A DNA stretch of 64,000 nucleotides from Hymenobacter sublimis (GTDB taxonomy: Bacteria > Bacteroidota > Bacteroidia > Cytophagales > Hymenobacteraceae): contig NZ_CP095848.1 of the NCBI RefSeq assembly GCF_023101345.1, positions 1,239,501 to 1,303,500 of the forward strand, read 5' to 3'. Made by a program: the position numbers and the translations under genes. This document shows, in pieces, positions 1 to 9,088 of the stretch (its first letter is position 1; every line of letters begins with the position of its first letter). Below the pieces are notes generated by a model, which saw only the letters and a list, made by a program, of their open reading frames with translations, was not told where the DNA came from and did no database searches.

Positions 1-1303
1 AGCCACCGCCTGGGCCGCCACTGACCTGGACGAGCGCAAGCGGCGCGTACAGGACTGCCTCGACCAGCTCCGGCCCCAAGTGGACCTGATTGGCAAGCTG
101 CTGATCTGGGAAATCGGCAAAACCTTTAAGCTGGGCTTCACCGACATCGACCGCGCCATTGACGGCGTGCAGTGGTACGTGGACAACATTGAGGGCATGC
201 TGGGCCAGCGCAAGCCCCTGGGCCTGGTCAGCAACATTGCCTCCTGGAACTACCCCATGTCGGTGCTGCTGCACGCGGTGCTGGTGCAGGCCCTCTGCGG
301 CAACTCGGTTATTGCCAAAACGCCTACCGATGGGGGCTTCATTTCCCTGAGCCTGGCCTTCGCCATTGCCCGCCGCTGCGGCCTGCCCGTCACGCTGGTC
401 AGTGGCTCGGGCGGGGAGCTGAGCGACGTGCTGGTCAAGCACGAGGCCGTGGATTGCCTGAGCTTTGTGGGCGGCCGCTACAACGGCCGCAACATTGCCG
501 ACGCCCTCAGCCAGGAGCACAAGCGCTACATGCTGGAAATGGAAGGCGTGAACACCTACGGCATCTGGAATTACAGTGACTGGACCAGCCTGGCCGACCA
601 GCTCAAAAAGGGCTACGACTACGGCAAGCAGCGCTGCACGGCCTACGTACGCTTCGTGGTGGAGCGCCGCCTATTCCCGCAGTTCCTGGAAACCTACTGG
701 GAAGCCATCCGCAGCCTGAAAGTGGGCAATCCCACCCTCGTGGACTCGCCCGATGACAAGCTGCCCGATCTGGCCTTCGGCCCAGTTATCAATAAAAATC
801 AAGCCGAAGACCTGGACCGCCTCTACGCCGACGCGCTGAAAACCGGCGCTACCCCCATCTACGAGGGCAAGCTCGACGACAGCCTGTTCCTACCCGGCCA
901 GGATATGTCGGCCTACCGCGCCCCGCGGGCCCTAGTAAACCTGCCGCGCCAGAGCGAGCTGTACTTCAAGGAGCCCTTCGGCCCCATCGACAGTATTGTG
1001 CTGGTGGATAGGGTAGAGGAACTGGTCGGCGAGATGAACATCTCGAACGGGGCCCTGGTAGCCGCCGTGGCCTCCGACGACCAGAAGTGGGCCGCCCGCA
1101 CCGCCAAGGAAGTCCGCGCCTTCAAAGTCGGCCTCAACAAGCTCCGCTCCCGCGGCGACCGGGAAGAGGTGTTCGGCGGCCTGGGCGAATCCTGGAAGGG
1201 TGCATTCGTGGGCGGGGCCCTGCTGGTAGAAGCCGTAACCCAGGGCGACAAAGCTATTCTGGGCAACTTCGAGGATGCTACCCTGCTGCCGGAGAAAATC
1301 TAA
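1..1303 (+). CDS. Aldehyde dehydrogenase family protein (5' end missing)
   Basis: The reading frame is open from base 2 with no stop, so the gene starts before the window. The first possible start inside (GTG at 80) falls in the middle of the fold and is not the real start. The visible 433 residues match the NAD(P)-dependent aldehyde dehydrogenase superfamily, cytosolic enzymes that oxidise aldehydes to acids. The catalytic thiol is the Cys of GKQRCTAY (codon 635-637). The general-base Glu is probably in LEMEGVNTYG (codon 542-544). NASWNYP-like and AKTPTDGG segments correspond to the cofactor-binding core. The substrate cannot be told from sequence. A hairpin with a T-rich tail follows the stop codon. 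Confidence 0.88.
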   Translation, partial: ATAWAATDLDERKRRVQDCLDQLRPQVDLIGKLLIWEIGKTFKLGFTDIDRAIDGVQWYVDNIEGMLGQRKPLGLVSNIASWNYPMSVLLHAVLVQALCGNSVIAKTPTDGGFISLSLAFAIARRCGLPVTLVSGSGGELSDVLVKHEAVDCLSFVGGRYNGRNIADALSQEHKRYMLEMEGVNTYGIWNYSDWTSLADQLKKGYDYGKQRCTAYVRFVVERRLFPQFLETYWEAIRSLKVGNPTLVDSPDDKLPDLAFGPVINKNQAEDLDRLYADALKTGATPIYEGKLDDSLFLPGQDMSAYRAPRALVNLPRQSELYFKEPFGPIDSIVLVDRVEELVGEMNISNGALVAAVASDDQKWAARTAKEVRAFKVGLNKLRSRGDREEVFGGLGESWKGAFVGGALLVEAVTQGDKAILGNFEDATLLPEKI

Positions 1304-1330
1304 GTAGGAAAGGCATACATGCGTATGAAG

Positions 1331-1373
1331 CAGAAAGGCCACCCAGGTAAAAGCAGGTGGCCTTTCTGCTTTA
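1331..1373 (+). terminator. Rho-independent terminator after aldehyde dehydrogenase
   Basis: A 13-bp perfect stem (1331-1343 with 1356-1368) and a 12-base loop are followed by CTTTATTTT. It lies 28 bases past the aldehyde dehydrogenase stop. Confidence 0.75.
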
Positions 1374-1434
1374 TTTTATAGTCCGTTACACACCTAGGGT
1401 TATGGCTTAGTTAGCGCATGCATACTCACTGCCT

Positions 1435-2361
1435 ATGATTCTCAACGAAAAGCCCCGATACTCCCGATATACTCATTGGCCCCCTATCGTAGGAGGTCTG
1501 TTCATGCTTCTCATCAGTGTTTTATTGCTAGGTTATGCTTTCAAGCCCTGGCCAGAGTATAGCACCTTACTAGAGCCCGGAGTAAGTTCTGCTGGCAGTA
1601 AATCCGCTATTCCAAATCCTTCGCCCGGCTACCAGTCGCTTACTACGTATATTTCAGCTGATGGCTCTTATTTCGAGATGGATTCGCCAGTGGAACGGGT
1701 ATGGTCCGGGGTAACTGGCTTGTTCTTCTTGTTGCTAGGATGGACAGTTTGTATATACGCTTACCAAGCTCGCTTCGTACCCGATTATGGGCAATGGATT
1801 CGCGCAGAACGGCCTAAGGCTCCTGTTTTCGCAGTGGAAGAGCACCAACTGCGACTGGTTCGACCTTATCCTTATGTGGGTTCTGCATTGGCTTACCGCA
1901 CTCAAATAGCGGCGGATGAGCTAACGGAAGTTCACCCGGCGGGCTGCTGGGCGGTAGTGGCCGGTCGGGAGGTAGTCTACTTGGAATACAATCAATGGGC
2001 GCAGCTAGTGAAGCTGGCACAAGCCTACCGGATTCCGCTGGTAGACCGGCCCTGGCCGTGGCCTCTGCTAACGGCCCCGTTTGCCACTGATTACGACAGC
2101 GAAAACGAAGAATCCTACCGGGAACAGCTATTGGAAATGGGCATCGTTCCCGCCGACATTCGAGCGGTACGCTGGCGCATTCGCCTAGGGCTGCTTTTTC
2201 AGCCGCAGGAATGGAGTTTCTTACTAGATGAGGAACGCCCGCCCTACCACCACACGAAAGTGCTAGACTTAACGGGGTGCACGCTATGGCCGCGTAGGCG
2301 CTGGTATTATCACACCATGGACTTAATGCTGAAACGCAAGCCGAACGTTGATCTAGAATAG
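1435..2361 (+). CDS. Hypothetical two-helix membrane protein
   Basis: A 308-residue protein I do not recognise. Two hydrophobic segments are visible, about residues 17-38 (GGLFMLLISVLLLGYAF) and 90-112 (TGLFFLLLGWTVCIYAY). The loop between them is about 50 residues. A roughly 195-residue, Trp/Tyr/Arg-rich soluble region follows. That shape suggests an inner-membrane anchor with a cytoplasmic or periplasmic domain. Base composition is more AT-rich than the neighbours, especially in the first half. The ATG at 1435 is the first in frame. The next gene begins about 30 bases downstream on the same strand, so the two may be co-transcribed. Function unknown. Confidence 0.65.
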   Translation: MILNEKPRYSRYTHWPPIVGGLFMLLISVLLLGYAFKPWPEYSTLLEPGVSSAGSKSAIPNPSPGYQSLTTYISADGSYFEMDSPVERVWSGVTGLFFLLLGWTVCIYAYQARFVPDYGQWIRAERPKAPVFAVEEHQLRLVRPYPYVGSALAYRTQIAADELTEVHPAGCWAVVAGREVVYLEYNQWAQLVKLAQAYRIPLVDRPWPWPLLTAPFATDYDSENEESYREQLLEMGIVPADIRAVRWRIRLGLLFQPQEWSFLLDEERPPYHHTKVLDLTGCTLWPRRRWYYHTMDLMLKRKPNVDLE

Positions 2362-2393
2362 TTGTGGCTTTAGCTTGTCTTTTCTCTTCTAGA

Positions 2394-4361
2394 ATGAAGA
2401 TAACTCTAGCATTACTAGCAGCCATAACCCTGCTGCCTACCCTCGCTGCCGCGCAAAAGCAGTACAACGTCATCGACTGGAAGGCGCCGGCCACGCTCAG
2501 CACCTACCTGCTGCAAGAGTTGCACGGGCAGTCTGACCAGCGCCGCGCGGCCTGGGGCCAGGCTACGCAGTCGGGGGCAAACATGCGGGCGTATCAGGAT
2601 AGCGCGCGGGCGCGGTTTCGGCGGGTGCTGGGGCCGCTGCCAGCGCGCACGCCCCTAAAGGCGCGGGTGACGGGCACGCTGGCGCGGGCCGGGTTCCGGA
2701 TTGAAAAGGTTATCTACGAAAGCACGCCCAACCACCACGTCACGGCTAACCTGTACGTGCCCAATGGCAAGGGCCAGCGGCCGGCCGTGCTGCTGTTCTG
2801 CGGGCACGAGCAGGAGTCCAAAGCCACGGAGTCGTACCAGAAGACGGCCATCTTATTCGCGCAGAATGGCTTTGTGGTGCTGGTGATTGACCCCATTTCT
2901 CAGGGCGAACGGATGCAGCTGACCGATGCCACAGGCAAGTCACTGACCCGGGGCGGCACTACGGAGCACACCCTGCTCAACGCCCAAGCGGCGCTGCTGG
3001 GCCGCTCGGTGCCGGCCGCCCAGCTCTGGGACAACGTGCGGGGCCTCGACTACCTGCTCACGCGCCGCGAAGTGAATGCCGAGCGGGTAGGCTGCCTGGG
3101 CAACTCGGGCGGGGCCACCCAAACGGCTTATTTCCTGGGCGTTGACGACCGGGTAAAGGTGGCGGCCCTGTGCAGCTACGTGGCCGTCGGCGAGCGAAAC
3201 CTGGAGCTGACTGGCCCTGCCGATGGCTGCGTGATGCTGCCCGGCGCCGGCCAGGCCGGCCTCGACCTGACGGAGTATCCGCTCATCTTCGCCCCCAAGC
3301 CCCTGCTACTGCTGGCGGGTCGCTACGATTTCGTGGACTACCCCAGCATGGAGGCTACCCACCAGGAGCTGCAGCAAGCGTATCGGCTGCTGGGCCAGCC
3401 GGAGCAGGTAGGCTTGTTCACGTATGACGACGGCCACGGCATTTCCCAGCCCAAACGCGAGGCGGCCGTGACGTGGTTTCGGCGGTTTTTGCTGCAGGAT
3501 GCTACCCCCGTCCGGGAAGGAAGCCTTGCCGTGCTGCCCGAAAAAGAACTGTGGTGCACAACTACCGGGCAGGTAAACACGGCCTTTCAGCAGGAGCAAA
3601 CCCTAACTACAGAATACGTTGCCGCCGCCCAGCAACTCGAACGGACCCGGTCGGTGCTTACGCCGGAGCAGCTGCGGACCGCCGTGCAGCGGCAGTTGCA
3701 GCTACCTGCCCCGCAACCCGTTACCGCAGAAGCCAAAGGAACAGCCGTAGTCCGTGGCATTACCTGGCAGAAGGTGCTGCTCCGCCGGCCAGGTGAGCCC
3801 CCGTTGCCGCTACTAGTGGCGCTGCCCACCCGCGGCACCCCGCAGAAAGTGACCTTGCTGCTCAGTGACGGTGGCAAGGCCCGTTTGGCTGACAGCACAG
3901 CCTTCATCCAGAGTTACCTGCAGCAGCAAACGGCGGTGGTGCTACCCGATCTGCGCGGCCTCGGCGAAACCACTGACCCCGCTGCCTTCAACGACCCCAA
4001 GTACTATAACCGGGAGTACCGCCCCGCCCTGCTGAGCCTGCATGAGGGCCGGCCCCTACTCGGACAGCGGGTCACGGACATCCTGACGGTGCTGGCGTGG
4101 GTAGGTGGCACTGGCTCGTTGCGAGCAGCCCCCGTAGAAGTGCAGGCTACGGGCCTGACGGGGGTAGCCGCCCTGCACGCCGCCGTACTTACGGCGCAAA
4201 TCGGCAGGGTAGAGCTGCGGCAGACGCCAGCGTCTTTTCAGGAAATCCTCGCCGAGCCCACCCGCCACGACACGTACTCCTGGGCCCTGCCCGGCGTGCT
4301 GCACCACTACGATTTGCCTCAGCTACGGCAGGCCCTGGGCACCCGGCTGGTAGGGCAGTAG
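2394..4361 (+). CDS. Secreted alpha/beta hydrolase (acetyl-xylan esterase-like)
   Basis: I chose the ATG at 2394 because it opens a clear signal peptide (MKITLALLAAITLLPTLAAAQ); the GTG at 2364 would bury it. The N-terminal half is an alpha/beta hydrolase of the acetyl-xylan esterase/dienelactone hydrolase type. It has the nucleophile elbow GNSGG (Ser238), an LLFCGHE oxyanion-side strand and a late DGHG (His348). The acid is probably in LAGRYDFVD. The second half (about 385-655) contains another partial alpha/beta core (LPDLRGLGET) without an obvious GxSxG, so it looks degenerate. Such exported esterases usually deacylate polysaccharides or xenobiotic esters. The real substrate is unknown. 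Confidence 0.75.
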   Translation: MKITLALLAAITLLPTLAAAQKQYNVIDWKAPATLSTYLLQELHGQSDQRRAAWGQATQSGANMRAYQDSARARFRRVLGPLPARTPLKARVTGTLARAGFRIEKVIYESTPNHHVTANLYVPNGKGQRPAVLLFCGHEQESKATESYQKTAILFAQNGFVVLVIDPISQGERMQLTDATGKSLTRGGTTEHTLLNAQAALLGRSVPAAQLWDNVRGLDYLLTRREVNAERVGCLGNSGGATQTAYFLGVDDRVKVAALCSYVAVGERNLELTGPADGCVMLPGAGQAGLDLTEYPLIFAPKPLLLLAGRYDFVDYPSMEATHQELQQAYRLLGQPEQVGLFTYDDGHGISQPKREAAVTWFRRFLLQDATPVREGSLAVLPEKELWCTTTGQVNTAFQQEQTLTTEYVAAAQQLERTRSVLTPEQLRTAVQRQLQLPAPQPVTAEAKGTAVVRGITWQKVLLRRPGEPPLPLLVALPTRGTPQKVTLLLSDGGKARLADSTAFIQSYLQQQTAVVLPDLRGLGETTDPAAFNDPKYYNREYRPALLSLHEGRPLLGQRVTDILTVLAWVGGTGSLRAAPVEVQATGLTGVAALHAAVLTAQIGRVELRQTPASFQEILAEPTRHDTYSWALPGVLHHYDLPQLRQALGTRLVGQ

Positions 4362-4393
4362 TAGTGTGGCTAAAGCGTATGGGTAGCTGAGCA

Positions 4394-6223
4394 TTAGCGG
4401 GCCATGATGCGGCGGCTAATCCGCAGTCCGGCTTGCTGCTGATTGGGGTTGCCGAAGATGGCGAAGGAGCTGAGCTGCCAGGCAGGCGTGGGGCGCACGC
4501 CCGCCTCCACAAAACCCGACCACCGGCTAGCACCTGTTGGCATATCGTAGAGCTTGGCGCTGGCTACGCCGGCCAGGAGTTGCCAGCGGGAGCCCCCCAG
4601 TCCGGTGCCTACCCCCACCCGCTGCTGCGGATTTGCGGTACCATAGCCAAGGTAATTGTACTCAACTAGCCCGTACACCTTCTCTCGCTCGCCTACTCGT
4701 ACCGAGGCCTGCAGGTCCAGAATACTGATTTGGTTGCCAAATCGGTATTTGTGGTAGCCCAGGGCGCCAAACAGAATACCACCCCCAATCCCCAGCCGAG
4801 GACGGTCGATTTGCACGTAAGGGTTGAAGGCCGCCAGCAGGGTACGCCGACTGTAGTTATCCGGGGAAAGCGGGGTTTCATGATCGAGGCCGGCATGCAG
4901 GCGAATGCCAATGGTTCTGTCGGCTTTGTGCACTTCCCCATAAGGATATACGCCGGCCATTCTAGTCCGGGAAAAGTCAATGGTGCCCGTGGCGTAGCGG
5001 TGCCGGTACTGCTCCAGGGGCGTAGCTCCGCCGCAGCCCGTGCTATTTTGCTCGCGCAGGAAGCGGCCCGCGCTGAAGCCGCCACTGAGCGTGTAGTACT
5101 TCTGCGGCGGGGTAAGGGCCGAGTCCAGGGGCGTTTGACTGGTAAGCACAACTACCAAGCTGGCCAAACCAAAGGGCAAAGCCACCCGGCCGGGCTGCCA
5201 CCCAGCGCCGCCGGCCCGGAATAGCAACGCCCCGCCTTCCAGGCCCAGCACGGCCAGTAGTAGCGCCTTTATCACGACAATTTCTGGGGCGCTCAGGGCC
5301 CAGGGACCCAGCCACGCCGTGAGGGCTAGCATGCCCGCTACGGCCAGCAGGTTGCGGCTGGGGAAATTGGGAGGAACTACCTCGGCGGCGGGTGCCCGGT
5401 GGCGGGCCTGCCGTACCAGCCGCCACCACCAACCCAGTGCAAGTGGAGCCGTGAGCAGCAGCGCCCATTGCAGCTGCAGCAGCGCTAGGCCCGCGTGAGT
5501 ATGCAGTTCGGCCCCCACAGGTTCGCCGGCTGGGTCGCGCCAAAACTCCAGCACAAACCGCCCCGCCAGCAAAAGGCCCAGCTGCAGCCAGCGCCAGCTG
5601 CCCCCCGGCCACTGCCGGTGGCGCGTGAGCAGCAGCACCGTAGCTACCGCCGCGCACAAGAGCAGTGCGTACCCCTGGGTAGGATGCACCGGCAAGGAGT
5701 GAGCGGCCCCGGCCGGCAGCACCCCCTGATATACCTGCACCAGGTAGGGCAGCGTGTCGGGAGCGTAGGTTAGGCCCCAGTTGCCCGCAGTCGGCACTCC
5801 GAAGCAGCACCCCGTCAGGAGGCAGCCCACGCACTGCACCACTAGGGCCACGCACAGGGGTAGGGCAAAAGCATCGTATACGTGCCGGCTATACCCAAGC
5901 GCCCGCCGTAGCAGGGGCAGGCATATTCCCGAGGCCAGAGCCCCACCCAAAATAGAACGAGCTTCGGAGGCCGGTAGCTGCCCCGTAGCAACCAGGGCCT
6001 GCCACTCCTGAGCCGAGAGGGCCAGCAGCTTGGTGCCCACAATAAAGGGTAGAGCAACACAAGCCAGCAGCACCAGCCAACTCCGCCACGGGTAGCCCCG
6101 GCTTCGACCTTCCCACAGCAGTAAAATCAGATTGACCCCAAACCCGGCCACGTAAAAAATTGAGTAGTAATCAGGGCCGTGCGGGATGGCCAAAGTCCAC
6201 GGAGTAGGGGTAGGTAGCGGCAT
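4394..6223 (-). CDS. Lgt-like membrane protein fused to a beta-barrel-like domain
   Basis: The first about 330 residues form a polytopic domain resembling prolipoprotein diacylglyceryl transferase (Lgt). Matches include HGPDYYSIFYVAG, VGCLLTGCCFG, PVHPTQGYALL and GRFVLEFWRDP. Several residues important in E. coli Lgt look replaced: the HGG histidine is Leu (ILGG), and the GRIGN arginine position is Cys. It is therefore probably not an ordinary Lgt. The C-terminal about 230 residues (from YYTLSGGFSAGRF) are amphipathic beta strands resembling an outer-membrane barrel, and they align with the next gene upstream (6664-7401). I start at the ATG at 6223; an in-frame start further upstream (6340) would add 39 residues. 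Role unknown. Confidence 0.65.
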   Translation of the reverse strand: MPLPTPTPWTLAIPHGPDYYSIFYVAGFGVNLILLLWEGRSRGYPWRSWLVLLACVALPFIVGTKLLALSAQEWQALVATGQLPASEARSILGGALASGICLPLLRRALGYSRHVYDAFALPLCVALVVQCVGCLLTGCCFGVPTAGNWGLTYAPDTLPYLVQVYQGVLPAGAAHSLPVHPTQGYALLLCAAVATVLLLTRHRQWPGGSWRWLQLGLLLAGRFVLEFWRDPAGEPVGAELHTHAGLALLQLQWALLLTAPLALGWWWRLVRQARHRAPAAEVVPPNFPSRNLLAVAGMLALTAWLGPWALSAPEIVVIKALLLAVLGLEGGALLFRAGGAGWQPGRVALPFGLASLVVVLTSQTPLDSALTPPQKYYTLSGGFSAGRFLREQNSTGCGGATPLEQYRHRYATGTIDFSRTRMAGVYPYGEVHKADRTIGIRLHAGLDHETPLSPDNYSRRTLLAAFNPYVQIDRPRLGIGGGILFGALGYHKYRFGNQISILDLQASVRVGEREKVYGLVEYNYLGYGTANPQQRVGVGTGLGGSRWQLLAGVASAKLYDMPTGASRWSGFVEAGVRPTPAWQLSSFAIFGNPNQQQAGLRISRRIMAR

Positions 6224-6663
6224 ACAGCAAATCCTAAGAAGTAAAAACTGATCTGGGGTATTCAGGCAAAAGCAGCTAGGGGAAGCTAAAACCGCCGCCC
6301 CGCCCAGGAAGTAAGGCAAGAGGCGGCGGCCGGGATGCAACGATAAAAACTGGTAGGTAAGGAGGGGGCTTGGGGCCCGTCACGAAGGAATAGTGCGGTG
6401 GATAACGAGTTGAAGGTAGAACGGCGGACGCAGGCAATGCCAACGAAAATACCACGCAACCAGACTTTATGGCCGGCTAGAACGGGGCGTAAATGAATGA
6501 TTACAAATTAGATATGTGCATTATACCAGGCTTTTAGAATACCCAGAGCTCTGTAGCAAATAAACGCGCTGATGTAGCGGGAGCAGGTAAACGGTCAGGG
6601 CTTGTGCTTGGCACAAAGCTCGGCTGGGCCGGGGGCGGCCTTTGTGCTACCTAGTAATAGCTT
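6224..6663. other. Gap between the two barrel-domain genes
   Basis: About 440 bases separate the two minus-strand barrel-domain genes, or about 320 if the upstream start of the Lgt-like gene is used. No convincing ORF or RNA is seen. An 8-bp inverted repeat (GCACAAAG with CTTTGTGC, around 6612-6651) could end transcription of the upstream gene, but it has no T-run. Confidence 0.4.
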
Positions 6664-7401
6664 CTAGTTGCTACCCCCAAACACCATATAAACTCCTACC
6701 TGGCCTGCTCCGTCGGGCGCTATGGGTAGCTGCAGGTACAGGCCGCCCTCACCAACGGCGCCGCGCAAGCCGGCTTCTGCGTATACCCCAACTTCCTGCT
6801 CGGGCAGCGCCAGAGTTGTAATGGCCGCCCCAACTTCTAGGCGCAAACGACCACTAGGCAGCAAGCCGCCGTACGCACCACCTAGTTGCAAAAACGGATT
6901 GCCCAGGCCGCCAAACTCGTTGGCATACGTGAGCACCCCGTGCCAGCCGGTTACTTGTCCGGCCCGAGCCCGGAGCTGGGGCACCACCCGGCCCGGCTTC
7001 TGGCCCTCGGCCCGGTAGTCGCCTAACCGCCCTATCCAAACGCCCAGCCCAGCTCCAAAAAAGCGGCCATCTGCCGCTACGTAGGGGTTTACGCCCCACA
7101 GAGGATGCCCCGTGGCAGCCGAACCAGTAAGCGCCTGCTGCTGGCCGGCTCCCACCCGCAGCCCCAAAGTGAAATCAGAATCGTACTCGGCGTCGGGGTA
7201 GCGCCAGCGGTTACGACGGGCCAGGCCCAGGCCCGCGGCGGCGTAGCGGTAGTAGCCCGGTACACGGCCGGCGGTGCCGTACGCAGCTACCCGCATTACA
7301 TTCTCGGCGCTGTGTGTAGCGGTTGGAAGCGGCAAATCTGCCTCCTGGGCTAGCAAGGGCGTAGCACAAAGCGTTAGGCCCGCCGTAAGCAGTGCTTTCA
7401 T
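6664..7401 (-). CDS. Secreted beta-barrel-like protein, relative of the Lgt-fusion C-terminus
   Basis: The ATG at 7401 opens a signal peptide (MKALLTAGLTLCATPLLAQ). The mature part is glycine- and aromatic-rich with alternating hydrophobic residues, typical of a small outer-membrane beta-barrel. It lines up with the C-terminal domain of the neighbouring gene at 4394-6223. Shared elements in the same order are GLRVGAG/GIRLHAG, VNPYVAAD/FNPYVQID, FGAGLGVWIG/LGIGGGILFG, YANEFGGLGNP/YNYLGYGTANP and VYAEAGLR/GFVEAGVR. I do not recognise a named family. Being on the same strand next to its fused relative suggests domain duplication or gene fission. Confidence 0.65.
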   Translation of the reverse strand: MKALLTAGLTLCATPLLAQEADLPLPTATHSAENVMRVAAYGTAGRVPGYYRYAAAGLGLARRNRWRYPDAEYDSDFTLGLRVGAGQQQALTGSAATGHPLWGVNPYVAADGRFFGAGLGVWIGRLGDYRAEGQKPGRVVPQLRARAGQVTGWHGVLTYANEFGGLGNPFLQLGGAYGGLLPSGRLRLEVGAAITTLALPEQEVGVYAEAGLRGAVGEGGLYLQLPIAPDGAGQVGVYMVFGGSN

Positions 7402-7488
7402 GCCTGCGGGTTTGGGTAGCACATGGCCCATATAAAATAAGTGCAGCAGAGAATACGGGTTTCCAGGTGGCAAGTATCCGGCCAGGGC

Positions 7489-8991
7489 TCAGCCGTTAGC
7501 CGGGACAGCGGCTGGAGTAACGGCAGCCGGGTAGGGCGTGGCTTCTCCGTACTGCACAATATTTTCAATCATGCCCTTGAAAATGATGAAGTGAAAGGGC
7601 ACCAGCGAGTACCAGTACAGGCGCCCGGCCAGGCCGTGGGGCCGAAACGCAGCTAGCTGCTCTAAAGTGTGCGACCCATCCTCATTATCTAGAATCCGAA
7701 ACTGCAGCCAGGCCTCGCCGGGGAGCTTCATTTCGGCGTAGAGTAGTAGGCGGCGACTGGCTTTGTCGGCCACCAGCACGCGCCAGAAGTCGAGCGGGTC
7801 GCCGGCGCGCAGCTTGGTAGCGGAGCGGCGGCCCCGGCGCAAGCCCACGCCGCCCACCAGCTTGTCCAGAAGGCCCCGAATGCGCCAGAGCCAGTCAACT
7901 TTATACCAGCCCCGCTCCCCACCGATGGCCCACACGTTGCGCAGCACCTCCTGGGGTGGCCGCGTAAAGCGCAGCAGCTGACGGTCCTGGAGCAGGCCGT
8001 GCTGGGGTATCTGAATGTGGTCCATGTAGTTACGAGGCATCACGCCGCTGCTCAGCGCGTCGCTCCAACTGCTGACTACTTCATTCTGCTCGATGCGCTG
8101 GAAGGCCAGCTCCACGGCCGCCCGGTACGGCATGCAGGGGTGGGGCACTACCGCCTGAATGCTACGGCGCTTGTCCACAATGGTGTCGTTGCGCAGGCTT
8201 TCTACCAGGCTCTGGGCCAGGGAGAAGGTAGTGCTGGTAACCAGATACAGCCACCACGACGAGAGCCGCGGCGTGAGCACCGGCACCGTAATAATGTAAC
8301 GCCGGAGCCCGCGCACCTGAGCCAAGTCCAGCAGCATCTGGCGGTAGGTCAGCACGTCGGGTCCGCCAATATCAAACGACTGGCTGAGGCAAGCGGGGTT
8401 ATCGAGAACGGCCAGCAGGTAGTGCATCACGTCGCGGATGCCGATGGGCTGACAGCGCGAGTTCAGCCAGCGCGGCGTCACCATCACCGGCAGCTTATCC
8501 ACCAAATCCCGAATAATCTCGAACGAGGCTGAGCCGGAGCCAATGATAATGCTGGCCCGCAGCACCGTGAGGGCAGCTTGCCCGGCCCGGCGCAATTCCT
8601 TTTCCACGGCCTTGCGGGAGCGAAGATGCACGCTCAGGGCCCGGTCGTTGGCAATGCCGGAAAGGTAGATGACCTGCCGGCCGCTGGTGCGGTTGAGGTA
8701 GTGGGTAAAGTGCCGGGCCGATTCCTGTTCCAGCCGGAAAAAGTCCTTGTTGTGCCCGCTCATGGAGTGCACCAGGTAGTACGCCGCGTCGATGTCGAGG
8801 GGAAGCTCCGCCAGCGAATCGGGCTTCAGCAAGTCGCCCTGCGCTACCGTGACCTGGCTGCGCAACCGTTCGGGCAGCTCAAAGCGGCGGGCGTCGCGCA
8901 CCAGGCAGGTGACGTGGTGGCCGGCCTCCACCAGCAGCGGCAGCAGCCGCTGGCCGATGTAGCCAGTGGCTCCAGTAAGCAGAATGTTCAT
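7489..8991 (-). CDS. SDR-type NAD(P)-binding protein with DUF2867 domain
   Basis: A 500-residue protein. Residues 1-300 are an atypical short-chain dehydrogenase/NAD-epimerase Rossmann domain. It begins TGATGYIGQRLLPLL and has VIYLSGIAND and LRASIIIGSGS segments. The C-terminal about 180 residues (from EVLRNVWAIGGERGWY to the end) match DUF2867, a StART-like fold often fused to this Rossmann domain. The pair is predicted to bind a nucleotide and a hydrophobic ligand; no reaction is established. The ATG at 8991 gives the P-loop-like motif at the usual position. It sits about 90 bases downstream of the barrel-protein gene but appears to be transcribed separately. Confidence 0.8.
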   Translation of the reverse strand: MNILLTGATGYIGQRLLPLLVEAGHHVTCLVRDARRFELPERLRSQVTVAQGDLLKPDSLAELPLDIDAAYYLVHSMSGHNKDFFRLEQESARHFTHYLNRTSGRQVIYLSGIANDRALSVHLRSRKAVEKELRRAGQAALTVLRASIIIGSGSASFEIIRDLVDKLPVMVTPRWLNSRCQPIGIRDVMHYLLAVLDNPACLSQSFDIGGPDVLTYRQMLLDLAQVRGLRRYIITVPVLTPRLSSWWLYLVTSTTFSLAQSLVESLRNDTIVDKRRSIQAVVPHPCMPYRAAVELAFQRIEQNEVVSSWSDALSSGVMPRNYMDHIQIPQHGLLQDRQLLRFTRPPQEVLRNVWAIGGERGWYKVDWLWRIRGLLDKLVGGVGLRRGRRSATKLRAGDPLDFWRVLVADKASRRLLLYAEMKLPGEAWLQFRILDNEDGSHTLEQLAAFRPHGLAGRLYWYSLVPFHFIIFKGMIENIVQYGEATPYPAAVTPAAVPANG

Positions 8992-9088
8992 GGCAGCAGC
9001 AAACAGTTCAGTTGTCTAACTGCTTTCTGTAACAGGAAGTTATCTTTCCTAGCTACTTCCCGGCTCCTGCGCCGTGGACAGGACGGCG

